Shown piece by piece: positions 56,452 to 64,000 of a stretch of DNA of 64,000 nt. The stretch lies in IMG/VR virus record IMGVR_UViG_3300043539_000897, positions 62,001 through 126,000 of that record; one strand, given 5' to 3'. The notes beneath the pieces are model-generated. The model made no database searches and had not been told where the DNA came from. It saw only the letters and a list, made by a program, of their open reading frames with translations. This DNA is from a virus. Numbering within the stretch: position 1 is the first letter of the stretch; each line of letters starts with the position of its first letter. Position numbers and translations under genes: made by a program.

Positions 56452-57242
56452 TAGAAAAAAACAACAACGTAAAGAAGGATAAACGAATTAATCGTATTGT
56501 TCAAACCGACCCAACATCAAGGCAGATTACTATTCTAGACTCTAGATACTACCAGAGAAACGAAGATACTTACTACCCGTCAGTAACTTACGTACTCTCT
56601 TATTTCCCCAAAGATAGGTTCTTTGAAAGCTGGATTAAAGACGTAGGTCATAACTCCGACATCATTATGCGTAGAGCTGGAGATGAAGGTACTCAAGTAC
56701 ACAATGCTATTGAGGATTACCTAAAAGGAGAAGAGATTATCTGGATTGACGATAACGGAAACGTAAAGTATAACTTAGAGGTTTGGAAAATGATTTTAAA
56801 GTTTGCTGACTTTTGGGAAACACATAAACCTGAATTAATTGAATCAGAAGTACATTTATTTTCAGACGAATTACAGATTGCAGGGACAGGTGACTTAATT
56901 TTAAAAATTGCAGATGAATTATGGTTAATTGATATTAAAACCTCCAACGCTCTTCACGATACCTATGACTTACAGCTTGCTTGTTATAGAAAAGCTTGGT
57001 CTGAATTATTTGATACTCCCGTACAACGAACCGGGATTTTATGGCTAAAAGCATCAACCAGGAGTGCTGATAAAACAGGTAAGAAGATCCAAGGTAAAGG
57101 GTGGCAGTTAAAGGAGACAGAATCGGACTACGAAGAGAATATAGAGACATTTAAACACCTTTACGAAATTTTTAAGTTTAAAAACCCAGAGCTTAAACCA
57201 TACTCACAATTATTGCCAACATCTATTAAGTTACAAGCGTAA
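56448..57242 (+). CDS. RecB/Cas4-like PD-(D/E)XK nuclease
   Basis: A 264-residue nuclease-fold protein. RAGDEGTQVHNAIEDYL is the start helix; IAGTGDLILKIADELWLIDI followed by KTSNALHDTYDLQLACYRKA contains the D...DxK catalytic set and the QxxxY helix typical of RecB nucleases. Probably a single-strand or double-strand DNA exonuclease in recombination. Together with the partial nuclease at 2-691 the phage has two RecB-like enzymes. Confidence 0.82.
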   Translation: MIEKNNNVKKDKRINRIVQTDPTSRQITILDSRYYQRNEDTYYPSVTYVLSYFPKDRFFESWIKDVGHNSDIIMRRAGDEGTQVHNAIEDYLKGEEIIWIDDNGNVKYNLEVWKMILKFADFWETHKPELIESEVHLFSDELQIAGTGDLILKIADELWLIDIKTSNALHDTYDLQLACYRKAWSELFDTPVQRTGILWLKASTRSADKTGKKIQGKGWQLKETESDYEENIETFKHLYEIFKFKNPELKPYSQLLPTSIKLQA

Positions 57243-57251
57243 CTATTTATA
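57243..57251 (+). promoter_or_regulatory. late-type promoter motif
   Basis: CTATTTATA, 4 bases before the ATG at 57256 and directly after the upstream stop. Confidence 0.5.
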
Positions 57252-57255
57252 GTAT

Positions 57256-57945
57256 ATGGAGTTGAACGGTCTAGTATACGACATGATAAAAGATCTCCTA
57301 CCGGAAGGTATGGAGGAAACCTATAAGGGTAAGAGGACTGACAACGGTGCTCCTGGAACTTTTAAAGCAAAGATTACAAAAGCATATGGCGGAGATGTTA
57401 CTATCGAGAAAGCCAGAAAGTTTAAAAGTAGGGAGAATGCTACTCCGTTAGATAAACAACAAGCAAACTGGTTTATTAATTTTCATTCTAAGAATGAGAA
57501 TCTAGAACCGTCTGATTTAAAAAATAATAGAAAATCAGCACCTTACGGATCTGAATATACTCCAGTGCAAGAGGTATTAGTAGGATACATTCAGGAACTA
57601 TCAAACTACATGAAGGAAGAGGGTTTAAATATTGAACCTGCACCTGCTGTAAAGATGGAAGATGATGCAGAGAATGCAAAAGATCCTCTAGGTAAAACTG
57701 CATATTACGATCCAAATAACAAAGTAATCGTATTATACATTACCGGAAGGCACTTAAAAGACATTTTAAGATCGTTTGCTCATGAAATGATTCACCATAA
57801 CCAAAACCTAGAAGACAGGTTAGGTAAGATTGAAACAACTGACATTAACGAAGATGATAACCTAAAAGAGATTGAGAGAGAGGCTTACACAGAAGGAAAC
57901 ATGTACTTTAGGGGTTGGGAAAATTCAAAAAGAAGTAAAGTTTGA
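57256..57945 (+). CDS. zinc metallopeptidase-like protein
   Basis: A 229-residue protein with HExxH: FAHEMIHHNQNLEDRLG near residues 174-190, the zinc-binding catalytic helix of metallopeptidases, followed by an acidic Glu-rich region (EIEREAYTEGNMYFRGWENS) that may supply the third ligand. N-terminal half is unassigned (GDVTIEKARKFKSRENATPL). It could process virion proteins or modify a host protein. No inhibitor or signal peptide seen. Confidence 0.68.
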   Translation: MELNGLVYDMIKDLLPEGMEETYKGKRTDNGAPGTFKAKITKAYGGDVTIEKARKFKSRENATPLDKQQANWFINFHSKNENLEPSDLKNNRKSAPYGSEYTPVQEVLVGYIQELSNYMKEEGLNIEPAPAVKMEDDAENAKDPLGKTAYYDPNNKVIVLYITGRHLKDILRSFAHEMIHHNQNLEDRLGKIETTDINEDDNLKEIEREAYTEGNMYFRGWENSKRSKV

Positions 57946-57974
57946 TAATAAGAATAAAAATTCGTATCTTTAGC
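57942..57974 (+). promoter_or_regulatory. early-type promoter in the late region
   Basis: TTG at 57942, 20 bases, TATCTTTAGC; ATG at 57979. One of the few early-type sites beyond 40 kb. Confidence 0.65.
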
Positions 57975-57978
57975 AAGA

Positions 57979-58581
57979 ATGAGAACATACAATAATTTAC
58001 ACGAGGATGACGATCAGGACTTTTACCTACTGCAAGATAGGGATTTAGTAGTAACGATTAAGAAACCACATACTGTTGAAGATGCAGATAAAGCTTTAAA
58101 CAATAAGGATAACTACGGAAGGTATACCAGCACTATGAGAAACTCTAAAGTTTCTGATAAAGATGTGGAAGACTATTTTGGACCTCGAAGTACTAACGTT
58201 AAGAATTTGAAGTTACAAGCTCGCTATGAAAAATTTAAAGAAGCAAATCCAGAATCAAAAATGGAGTATAATGAATGGCTAACAAAAGGACCTGTGGGAA
58301 CCGATATGGGACCTTATCCAGTTAGAACAAAAGATAACTACGATGCTTTTATAAATCCATCTATATCTAAACCAAACTTACTACACTGGGGTATTCAAGA
58401 TAATACTTTAATCTTCCCTAAGGATGCTAATCCGGGTAGAAACGAAATTAAATCAATCGTTACTACGGTTTTAAAAAATGCTGGCTTTGACGAAAAGTCT
58501 TTTACTTTTAAAACAGACGTAACAGAATCAAAGCTAAAAGCATTCTTAAAAGAAGAAATTCTTAAAACATACAAAAAATAA
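57979..58581 (+). CDS. hypothetical protein
   Basis: A 200-residue acidic protein with a short basic C-terminal helix (SKLKAFLKEEILKTYKK). The middle (NPESKMEYNEWLTKGPVGTD) and VTTVLKNAGFDEKSFTFKTD look like an alpha/beta fold. Own promoter. No family recognised. Confidence 0.6.
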   Translation: MRTYNNLHEDDDQDFYLLQDRDLVVTIKKPHTVEDADKALNNKDNYGRYTSTMRNSKVSDKDVEDYFGPRSTNVKNLKLQARYEKFKEANPESKMEYNEWLTKGPVGTDMGPYPVRTKDNYDAFINPSISKPNLLHWGIQDNTLIFPKDANPGRNEIKSIVTTVLKNAGFDEKSFTFKTDVTESKLKAFLKEEILKTYKK

Positions 58582-58584
58582 TTT

Positions 58585-59154
58585 ATGTCTGAATCGGTTT
58601 TAAAGAAAGAATTTAGAGGAGCAGATCTTCAAAGGCTACGTAATTTAGTACAAGGAAAGATGGGGGATAAAACTTCTGTTTCTTCTGGATACGTTAAAGA
58701 TCATGTTGACCGCAAAGAAGGAGAGATTTGGGAAGAGGATAGCCGTCAATGGACTATTAAGAACGGAGTTAAACAAACTATCTCAAAACTACAAGCAGTA
58801 AGAGATGTTGCTCTAACACCTTTATTCTGCCCGGACTGTAAAGCCTTAATGAAACATCGATACGATAATCAGTTCTACAAGATCCACCGTCACTGCTTTG
58901 ACTGCCATGTTAAATTTGAAACAGAATTAAAAAGAACAGGTAAGTGGGACGAATACCAAAAACAAGTTGAAAACTCTGAAATTGATGGAATGATTAACAA
59001 TTATGAGATTTGGGTTGACGATTTACTAAATGAAACTAACGATGGGTTTGTAACTGAACTTGGAGAAGTCGAAAGCTGGTCCAAAGTTAACAGAGATAAA
59101 ATTATAAAGCAGAAGGAAGAAGCTATTGAGTACTTGAAAAAGTTAAAGAAATAA
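58585..59154 (+). CDS. zinc-ribbon protein
   Basis: A 189-residue protein. Residues 78-110 hold CPDCKALMKHRYDNQFYKIH and HCFDCHVKFE, a treble-clef/zinc ribbon with two CxxC pairs and a His. Charged helices surround it. Similar proteins appear in T4-like phages; function unknown, DNA binding plausible. Confidence 0.65.
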   Translation: MSESVLKKEFRGADLQRLRNLVQGKMGDKTSVSSGYVKDHVDRKEGEIWEEDSRQWTIKNGVKQTISKLQAVRDVALTPLFCPDCKALMKHRYDNQFYKIHRHCFDCHVKFETELKRTGKWDEYQKQVENSEIDGMINNYEIWVDDLLNETNDGFVTELGEVESWSKVNRDKIIKQKEEAIEYLKKLKK

Positions 59155-59156
59155 AG

Positions 59157-59165
59157 CTATTTATT
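59157..59165 (+). promoter_or_regulatory. late-type promoter motif, variant
   Basis: CTATTTATT, 3 bases before the ATG at 59169. Confidence 0.42.
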
Positions 59166-59168
59166 AAT

Positions 59169-59795
59169 ATGACGAACTCATTTAACATGTCTAATTGGAG
59201 ACGTAAGCATATTTTAATGGCTGAAAACGATAGTGATCCTAAAGCTGCTCGAGAATATGATCAAGCTATCCACGGTAAAATAACTAGTTTTGAGGATGTG
59301 CTCTTCGAACCAGAAGAAGCTCCTACAAATATTATCTTTAGCGTAGCTACAGAAAAGGATACAGAAAATGCAAAAGACATTACAGTACCTTTTGAAAAAT
59401 TTGCAAAATGGGCTAACGAAGAGGGTTTTGATCTTGAAGATGAAAATATAAGTAGAGATGCTGGTAAAAAGTATTTTGAAGAGTACTACTCCAACTACTT
59501 AACCGACGAAGGTAAAAAGTCTTTAAGAGCTCAAATGCAAGAAGCAGAAGAACCTTCACAAGAAGAAAATCCTATTGATATTATCAGCGTGGATGTACCT
59601 TTATTCATTAGAATGCTTGAATTTGCAAGAGAAGATGCTTCTACAGATATGGACCTACATGACTTAGCTCAAAAAGCAATTAAAATGAGTAGCAAAGGTG
59701 AGCCATTAACTATGATACATTACGATGAATTAACCAGTAAAGAAGCTCCTGTAACTGATGCAATGAGCTTATACGAAAAATACTTTAACGCTTAA
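59169..59795 (+). CDS. acidic hypothetical protein
   Basis: A 208-residue, strongly acidic protein (LRAQMQEAEEPSQEENPIDI) with helices (VPLFIRMLEFAREDASTDMD). ATG lies 3 bases after CTATTTATT. No known domain; could be a virion or scaffold protein. Confidence 0.6.
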   Translation: MTNSFNMSNWRRKHILMAENDSDPKAAREYDQAIHGKITSFEDVLFEPEEAPTNIIFSVATEKDTENAKDITVPFEKFAKWANEEGFDLEDENISRDAGKKYFEEYYSNYLTDEGKKSLRAQMQEAEEPSQEENPIDIISVDVPLFIRMLEFAREDASTDMDLHDLAQKAIKMSSKGEPLTMIHYDELTSKEAPVTDAMSLYEKYFNA

Positions 59796-59799
59796 CAAT

Positions 59800-60981
59800 A
59801 TGCCAATCAGAAAGAATGCACCAATGAGCACTTACATTAACGATTTTAGGAAGTCTGATGCTCCTCAATTTCAAGGTAAGTCTGAAGATAAAAGAGATGA
59901 AATGGCTATAGCTGCAAAATTACAAGCTATGGATAAAATGATGGAAGAAGGCACTAATAAATACCAACCTCTTTTTAATGATCTATATACAAAGTATAAA
60001 GATACTTTAAATACTTTAGAAGTACATAATGAATTCGACCTGATGGATAAAGTTAGGAAGAATAATAAATTTATGGATATCTACAAGCTACTTCCTAATC
60101 ACAGAAAACAAGTAGATGCGTATATAGCCTCTTTAAAACCAAAGACCGAACTCACTGAAAAGAAAGCTACTTACTGTTACGCATGTAAACACACTCACGT
60201 TAAAGGAACTGCATGCCTTAAAGAAGAAGCTGCAATGACCGATATGTATGATGATGCTCCAGAACTAAAAGGAGGTCAAAAAAGACTTCCTGACATGTTG
60301 CAAAAGGCAATCGTCGATAAAGTAGTTGGTAAAATTAAAGAAGCAGCACTTACCATTAACTATGATAATCCGACACAAACAGACGATATTTTAAATATAA
60401 GCACAGCAGCCGATACAACAGCAGCAGCCAATACATTTAAGACTAGCCCTAGCTTTAAAGGAACAGTTAAAAATGATAAAGGCAAAGTACTAGTACGTAG
60501 GGAAAATCTAGCTGAAGGATTGGAGAGAGATTACGAAGGTGAAATGGCTAAATCTCAATTATTCTCTATTGTAAAAAATGCCAAGGAACTTTTTGATATG
60601 ATAGATAACAGTACACAGCTTGAAGGTTGGGTACAATCCAAATTAACAAAAGCAGAGGACTACCTTTCAGCAGTTACGAGCTACCTAGAAGGACAAAGCA
60701 TTACTTCAACCACTCCAGTAATGGTAGCTGAAGAAGCTATTAAAGATGAAGAAGGTAGCAGCCTGAGTGTAGGAGATGTGGTTAAGGCTGGTGACGGTGG
60801 CATCTACCAGATTATTTACTCTCATTCAATGTCTAAACCTTTTTTAGTACCTTTTGATTTAAAGAAGAAAAGAATCGGTAATTTACGAACTAAAATCGCT
60901 TTTGATAGTGATTCAATGATACCTAAAAAACTCCACAAAGTAATGTCACATTCAGCCACTAAGGGTGGTTTTACGAAATAA
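59800..60981 (+). CDS. hypothetical protein with CxxC-H motif
   Basis: A 393-residue protein. A small zinc-like knuckle (YCYACKHTHVKGTACLKEE) lies near residues 126-144. N-terminal helices (MAIAAKLQAMDKMMEEGTNK) and a C-terminal beta barrel-like piece (LSVGDVVKAGDGGIYQIIYS). No family recognised. It follows the acidic protein after 4 bases. Confidence 0.6.
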   Translation: MPIRKNAPMSTYINDFRKSDAPQFQGKSEDKRDEMAIAAKLQAMDKMMEEGTNKYQPLFNDLYTKYKDTLNTLEVHNEFDLMDKVRKNNKFMDIYKLLPNHRKQVDAYIASLKPKTELTEKKATYCYACKHTHVKGTACLKEEAAMTDMYDDAPELKGGQKRLPDMLQKAIVDKVVGKIKEAALTINYDNPTQTDDILNISTAADTTAAANTFKTSPSFKGTVKNDKGKVLVRRENLAEGLERDYEGEMAKSQLFSIVKNAKELFDMIDNSTQLEGWVQSKLTKAEDYLSAVTSYLEGQSITSTTPVMVAEEAIKDEEGSSLSVGDVVKAGDGGIYQIIYSHSMSKPFLVPFDLKKKRIGNLRTKIAFDSDSMIPKKLHKVMSHSATKGGFTK

Positions 60982-60990
60982 CCACAGTCA

Positions 60991-61503
60991 ATGCTGAACA
61001 AACATCAACTTAGGTCATTAATTAAAAAAACCATTGTAGGAAAACTACAAAGGCAAGGTATCAACAAATACAAAGAATATAAGGTTTTAAATCACATACC
61101 TGATTTGATTTCAATTTTAACAGACTTAATGTCTCCAAAGTTTGATTTGTTCGTTAAGGATATTGAATGGGTATCACCAAAGCCGCCTACGTTTAGAGTC
61201 GTACTTGAAAACGATCAGTATTACTACCTATCAGACCTTACTAGGTCTTGGGTTGCAGAAGTACAGGGTAAAAAATTCTACCTACTAAACTTAGGAGAGG
61301 AAGAAATGGCAGTCTCTGCTATTTCAAGACTACTTCGCTACGGTAAGCCAGTTAACCCCGATATGGGCTTTGCTGAAACAGCTAACAGTGCAGGAGGGGG
61401 CGGTGGAATGGAAGCACAGCTTGACCAAGCACCCGAAGGGGGAGCAGCAGAAACAGGTACAGAAGAAAGACCAGAAGGAATTCCTGACGAACTATTATAC
61501 TAA
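60991..61503 (+). CDS. hypothetical protein
   Basis: A 170-residue protein. Basic N-terminal helix (QLRSLIKKTIVGKLQRQGIN), a beta core (DPFKSL-like region with FRVVLENDQYYYLSDLTRSW), then a Gly-rich linker (ANSAGGGGGMEAQLDQAPEG). Its stop overlaps the next start. Confidence 0.6.
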   Translation: MLNKHQLRSLIKKTIVGKLQRQGINKYKEYKVLNHIPDLISILTDLMSPKFDLFVKDIEWVSPKPPTFRVVLENDQYYYLSDLTRSWVAEVQGKKFYLLNLGEEEMAVSAISRLLRYGKPVNPDMGFAETANSAGGGGGMEAQLDQAPEGGAAETGTEERPEGIPDELLY

Positions 61504-62210
61504 TGGACGCATTACAGCGCTTTATAGAACTTAACAGTTATAGGTTTCCGAAAGGATACCCAGACATTAATCTTAAAGAAGACAAGGATCTGCTATTCGC
61601 TCTCGTAAGGGAAGCAATAGACGGTATGGATGTAGGGTATCACATAGGAGACTTTAAGAACCCCGCAGAAAGCCTTTCTGATAGAAACTGGAACTTTAAG
61701 AATAAAACAGGTTACTTAGGTACCGGATTTTACTTTTATGGAGATCTAGAGAATGCAAAGCAGGACAGTGATTATCTGAAGGGAATCGGGAAGGGAGAAA
61801 TTTACGAAATAGATTTATCAAAATACAAACTTTACCGCAGCTCAAATCCCACTAACTTCTACGATACAATGTCGGAAGTAACCAAGCAGGTAGGTCAAGT
61901 AGCTCCTAACATTCAAGAAGAAGACTTACAATCTCCGGAAATTAAAGAGGCTATGAAAGAAATAGTGGACGTAATTACTAAGGAGTTAGGACTTCCTATA
62001 GAAGAAGGTACTGTCGTAGGAATTGTTTCTAAATTCATAAAGGATGTTAGAGAGAAAGTGAACGGAGAGATGCTTAGTAATAGACTACTAAAAACATTAG
62101 GATACGAAGGTATCGACAATAGAGATACTAACCTAGACCACTTTGGAGTAGGTTCAGTACTATTTACTTATAAACCAGGTTCTGCAAAATTAGTTGCAAA
62201 CACAAAATAA
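61503..62210 (+). CDS. ADP-ribosyltransferase-like protein (candidate)
   Basis: A 235-residue protein. GYHIGDFKNPAESLSDRNWN and KNKTGYLGTGFYFYGDLENA (residues 60-85) resemble ART-fold enzymes, in which a His and a G-x-G-x-YF strand hold NAD. The C-terminal TLGYEGIDNRDTNLDHFGVG followed by SVLFTYKPGSAKL could be the last strand with a catalytic-site region. Phage ARTs modify host polymerase or other proteins. The catalytic Glu is not certain, so this is a cautious call. Confidence 0.45.
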   Translation: MDALQRFIELNSYRFPKGYPDINLKEDKDLLFALVREAIDGMDVGYHIGDFKNPAESLSDRNWNFKNKTGYLGTGFYFYGDLENAKQDSDYLKGIGKGEIYEIDLSKYKLYRSSNPTNFYDTMSEVTKQVGQVAPNIQEEDLQSPEIKEAMKEIVDVITKELGLPIEEGTVVGIVSKFIKDVREKVNGEMLSNRLLKTLGYEGIDNRDTNLDHFGVGSVLFTYKPGSAKLVANTK

Positions 62211-62226
62211 AATCGTTATATTTAGA
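62194..62226 (+). promoter_or_regulatory. early-type promoter in the late region
   Basis: TTG at 62194, 20 bases, TATATTTAGA; ATG at 62231. Confidence 0.65.
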
Positions 62227-62230
62227 ACAC

Positions 62231-63325
62231 ATGAATACTGAAAAAGTTATAACCTCTGAGGTGACCAACCGTGTTGTCACTATTGAGAAGTTATTAGAAA
62301 TCTACAACATCGACTTAGAAATTTGGGAGATTGAGAAAAAAGTAGTTAATACATGGGAAGTAGGGGCTAAAGACCCTAACGGAGCAATTGTAACTACACC
62401 GTTATTCCAAGTAAAGCTTTGGTTAAAGAAAAAGCAAGTTGCTTATGATTTAAATGTACTAAGAACACAATTCTTAGAAGACCTTAAAAAACTATCACCA
62501 TCAGTTAAAGAATACAAAAGAACTTTATCTTTAGAAACTCCTAAGTTATTAGAGATCAACGTTTTCGATTTACACTTTGGGAAAGTAGCTTGGGATGAAG
62601 AAGTGGGTGAAAACTACAGCATCGATATTGCGACCAAGCGTTTTAACGACTGTATTGAATATTTTATCAATACTTACAGAAACCACAATATTGAAAAGAT
62701 TCTTCTACCAATTGGAAACGACTTCTTTAACTCAGATAGATCTCATCCATTCAATTCTACAACAAGCGGTACTCCTCAAGAAGAAGATGCTCGTTGGCAG
62801 AATACATTCAGAAAAGGAAGAGAATTAATTATTAGCAACGTACAGAAGCTAACACAGCTTGCCCCTGTTGAAATTAAAATTATACCAGGTAACCACGACT
62901 ACGAAAGAACTTTCTACTTAGGAGATTCTTTAGAGGGTTGGTTTTCAAACAATCAGAATGTAGTGGTAGATAACAGTGCAAACCCACGTAAGTACTATAT
63001 GTTTGGTAAATGTTTAATTGGATATACACACGGTAACAATGAAAAAATTACAGACTTACCGATGATTATGGCTCAAGAGAATCCTGTACAGTGGGCTAAG
63101 ACTTTCTACCGTGAATTTCACTTAGGTCATTTACACCACAAGAAAGAAACTCAGCTTAAATCTACCAACGAATACCAAGGAGTAATCGTAAGATTTATGA
63201 ACTCATTATCAGGGACTGATAGCTGGCATCATAAGAAAGGATACATCGGAGCTAGAAAATCTGCAGAAGCTTTCCTATGGGATAGCGAAAAAGGATTACA
63301 AAACCAGACTTACTTCAATATTTAA
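62231..63325 (+). CDS. calcineurin-like metallophosphoesterase
   Basis: A 364-residue protein. Metal motifs in order: DLHFGK near 113 (D-x-H), PIGNDFF near 160 (GND), IPGNHDYERTFYLG near 217 (GNHD), THGNN near 265 (GH) and FHLGHLHHKKE near 294 (GHxH). It hydrolyses phosphoesters; nuclease, nucleotide phosphatase or 2',3'-cyclic phosphodiesterase roles are possible. N-terminal 100 residues, including EIWEIEKKVVNTWEVGAKDP and IVTTPLFQVKLWLKKKQVA, form a separate DNA-binding-like module. Confidence 0.82.
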   Translation: MNTEKVITSEVTNRVVTIEKLLEIYNIDLEIWEIEKKVVNTWEVGAKDPNGAIVTTPLFQVKLWLKKKQVAYDLNVLRTQFLEDLKKLSPSVKEYKRTLSLETPKLLEINVFDLHFGKVAWDEEVGENYSIDIATKRFNDCIEYFINTYRNHNIEKILLPIGNDFFNSDRSHPFNSTTSGTPQEEDARWQNTFRKGRELIISNVQKLTQLAPVEIKIIPGNHDYERTFYLGDSLEGWFSNNQNVVVDNSANPRKYYMFGKCLIGYTHGNNEKITDLPMIMAQENPVQWAKTFYREFHLGHLHHKKETQLKSTNEYQGVIVRFMNSLSGTDSWHHKKGYIGARKSAEAFLWDSEKGLQNQTYFNI

Positions 63326-63327
63326 TA

Positions 63328-63903
63328 TTGATGGAGGATATCCTTTTTGAAGATTTAATCAATAAAATGTATGCACTTCTGGAAGAAGAAAATCCAGAAG
63401 AGCCAGAACCTTTGCCTGGAATTGATACCTTAAGTAAGGAGCAGTTGCGTTATATTCTAAAAAATAGTAAAGGTAAAATTATGACCGTCGTATATAGAAA
63501 AAAAGACGGAAGCATTAGAACCATTAACACGCGTACCGGAGTTCAGAAAAACATTACCGGAGCAGGATTAAAATACAATCCAGATGAACATGGTTATGTT
63601 ATTTTATGGGATTTAGGAAAACAAGCTTACAGAACAGTTAATTTAAACACAGTAACTGCACTAAAAGGCGGTGGAAAAGTATATGCCATAAAAGAAGCTT
63701 TGGATAAAATACCGCTATCTTTTAAAAGCGGGGGTATAAATTTAACCGGAGAAGCTGCTTGGAATAAATGGAAAAGATGGGCTGACCTTAATAGAAGAGA
63801 TAACTATATCTATAAAGTCTTAGATACCATTAAAAAGCAGAGCTACTTTGCCACCCCTAGACAGTATCAAGTATTAGTAAATTGGTTTAACCGGAAGAGG
63901 TAA
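63328..63903 (+). CDS. SH3-like barrel protein with extra C-terminal domain
   Basis: A 191-residue protein. Residues 49-125 (KIMTVVYRKKDGSIRTINTR, then VILWDLGKQAYRTVNLNTV) match the small SH3-like barrel at 29599-29874. Residues 140-190 add a helical, basic domain (WNKWKRWADLNRRDNYIYKV). It is thus a fusion of the early small domain with a basic part. Function unknown. Confidence 0.68.
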   Translation: MMEDILFEDLINKMYALLEEENPEEPEPLPGIDTLSKEQLRYILKNSKGKIMTVVYRKKDGSIRTINTRTGVQKNITGAGLKYNPDEHGYVILWDLGKQAYRTVNLNTVTALKGGGKVYAIKEALDKIPLSFKSGGINLTGEAAWNKWKRWADLNRRDNYIYKVLDTIKKQSYFATPRQYQVLVNWFNRKR

Positions 63904-63912
63904 CTATTTATA
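63904..63912 (+). promoter_or_regulatory. late-type promoter motif
   Basis: CTATTTATA, 4 bases before the ATG at 63917. Confidence 0.5.
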
Positions 63913-63916
63913 CCAT

Positions 63917-64000
63917 ATGAGTACCGAGACTAAATCCTGTTCTTGTGGATGCAATTCTTGCGGAAACAAAGCACCTCTGCTTACGGAAGGGATAATTTTT
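63917..64000 (+). CDS. Cys-rich protein, cut by the window end
   Basis: The frame is open to the end: MSTETKSCSCGCNSCGNKAP and on. Four Cys in CSCGCNSC suggest a metal site. Only 28 residues are visible. Start placed 4 bases after CTATTTATA. Confidence 0.5.
   Translation, partial: MSTETKSCSCGCNSCGNKAPLLTEGIIF

Noticed and set aside
56022-56504. Minus-strand frame of 160 codons
   Set aside because: Antisense to the primase Toprim domain, whose catalytic motifs are intact on the + strand.

Overview
The window looks like part of the genome of a large, T4-like contractile-tailed phage infecting a Bacteroidetes (probably flavobacterial) host. The DNA is AT-rich and almost every gene is on the + strand. 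It carries phage baseplate genes (gp25-, gp6- and gp5-like), a phage primase, a gp55-like late sigma factor, a tRNA cluster and a lytic transglycosylase. The host group is inferred from promoters of the Bacteroidetes type (TTG, 20 bases, TATnTTTA) and from A-rich leaders ending in AAAGGTTATG instead of strong Shine-Dalgarno sites.

Layout. (1) 1-17,400: a partial RecB-like nuclease, then a glycan island of glycosyltransferases (GT4, GT2, GT9, WavE-like), methyltransferases (FkbM, C-methyltransferase, small MTase), a GDP-mannose 4,6-dehydratase-like enzyme, a kinase/class II aldolase fusion, a sugar nucleotidyltransferase, a HAD phosphatase and a GDPD-like protein, nearly all translationally coupled by ATGA or short overlaps. 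(2) 17,400-21,400: small genes, a DksA-type zinc finger, an HNH-like protein and a lytic transglycosylase. (3) 21,400-24,900: a 7-deazaguanine DNA-modification module: FolE, a DpdA-like transglycosylase, a DpdN-like formyltransferase, a P-loop kinase and QueF. It predicts that guanines are replaced by a formylated preQ1 base. (4) 25,300-26,850: an ECF-type sigma factor followed by about 0.9 kb without a convincing gene, holding a 12-copy AACCGTA array, a G-rich palindrome-rich island and a leftward promoter. (5) 26,850-35,550: about 25 short genes, mostly behind individual, nearly identical promoters. Several promoters overlap the preceding terminator so that the -33 TTG sits in the terminator loop, and several genes appear to be leaderless. 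(6) 35,550-36,640: six tRNAs (Leu, Arg, initiator-like Met, Ser, Gln, Glu), a tiny lipoprotein gene and structured spacers. (7) 36,680-64,000: late genes with a CTATTTATA promoter-like motif: HD hydrolase, late sigma factor, baseplate and tail genes, GIY-YIG nuclease, primase, RecB-like nuclease, metallopeptidase, ART-like protein, metallophosphoesterase and many unknowns.

How it may work together: the compact region-5 promoters probably use host sigma factor for early expression. The ECF-like and gp55-like sigma factors could then redirect transcription, the latter to the CTATTTATA sites. The base-modification module would protect the DNA against host restriction. The glycan island could decorate virion or host surface. 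These links are inferred from gene content and position only.
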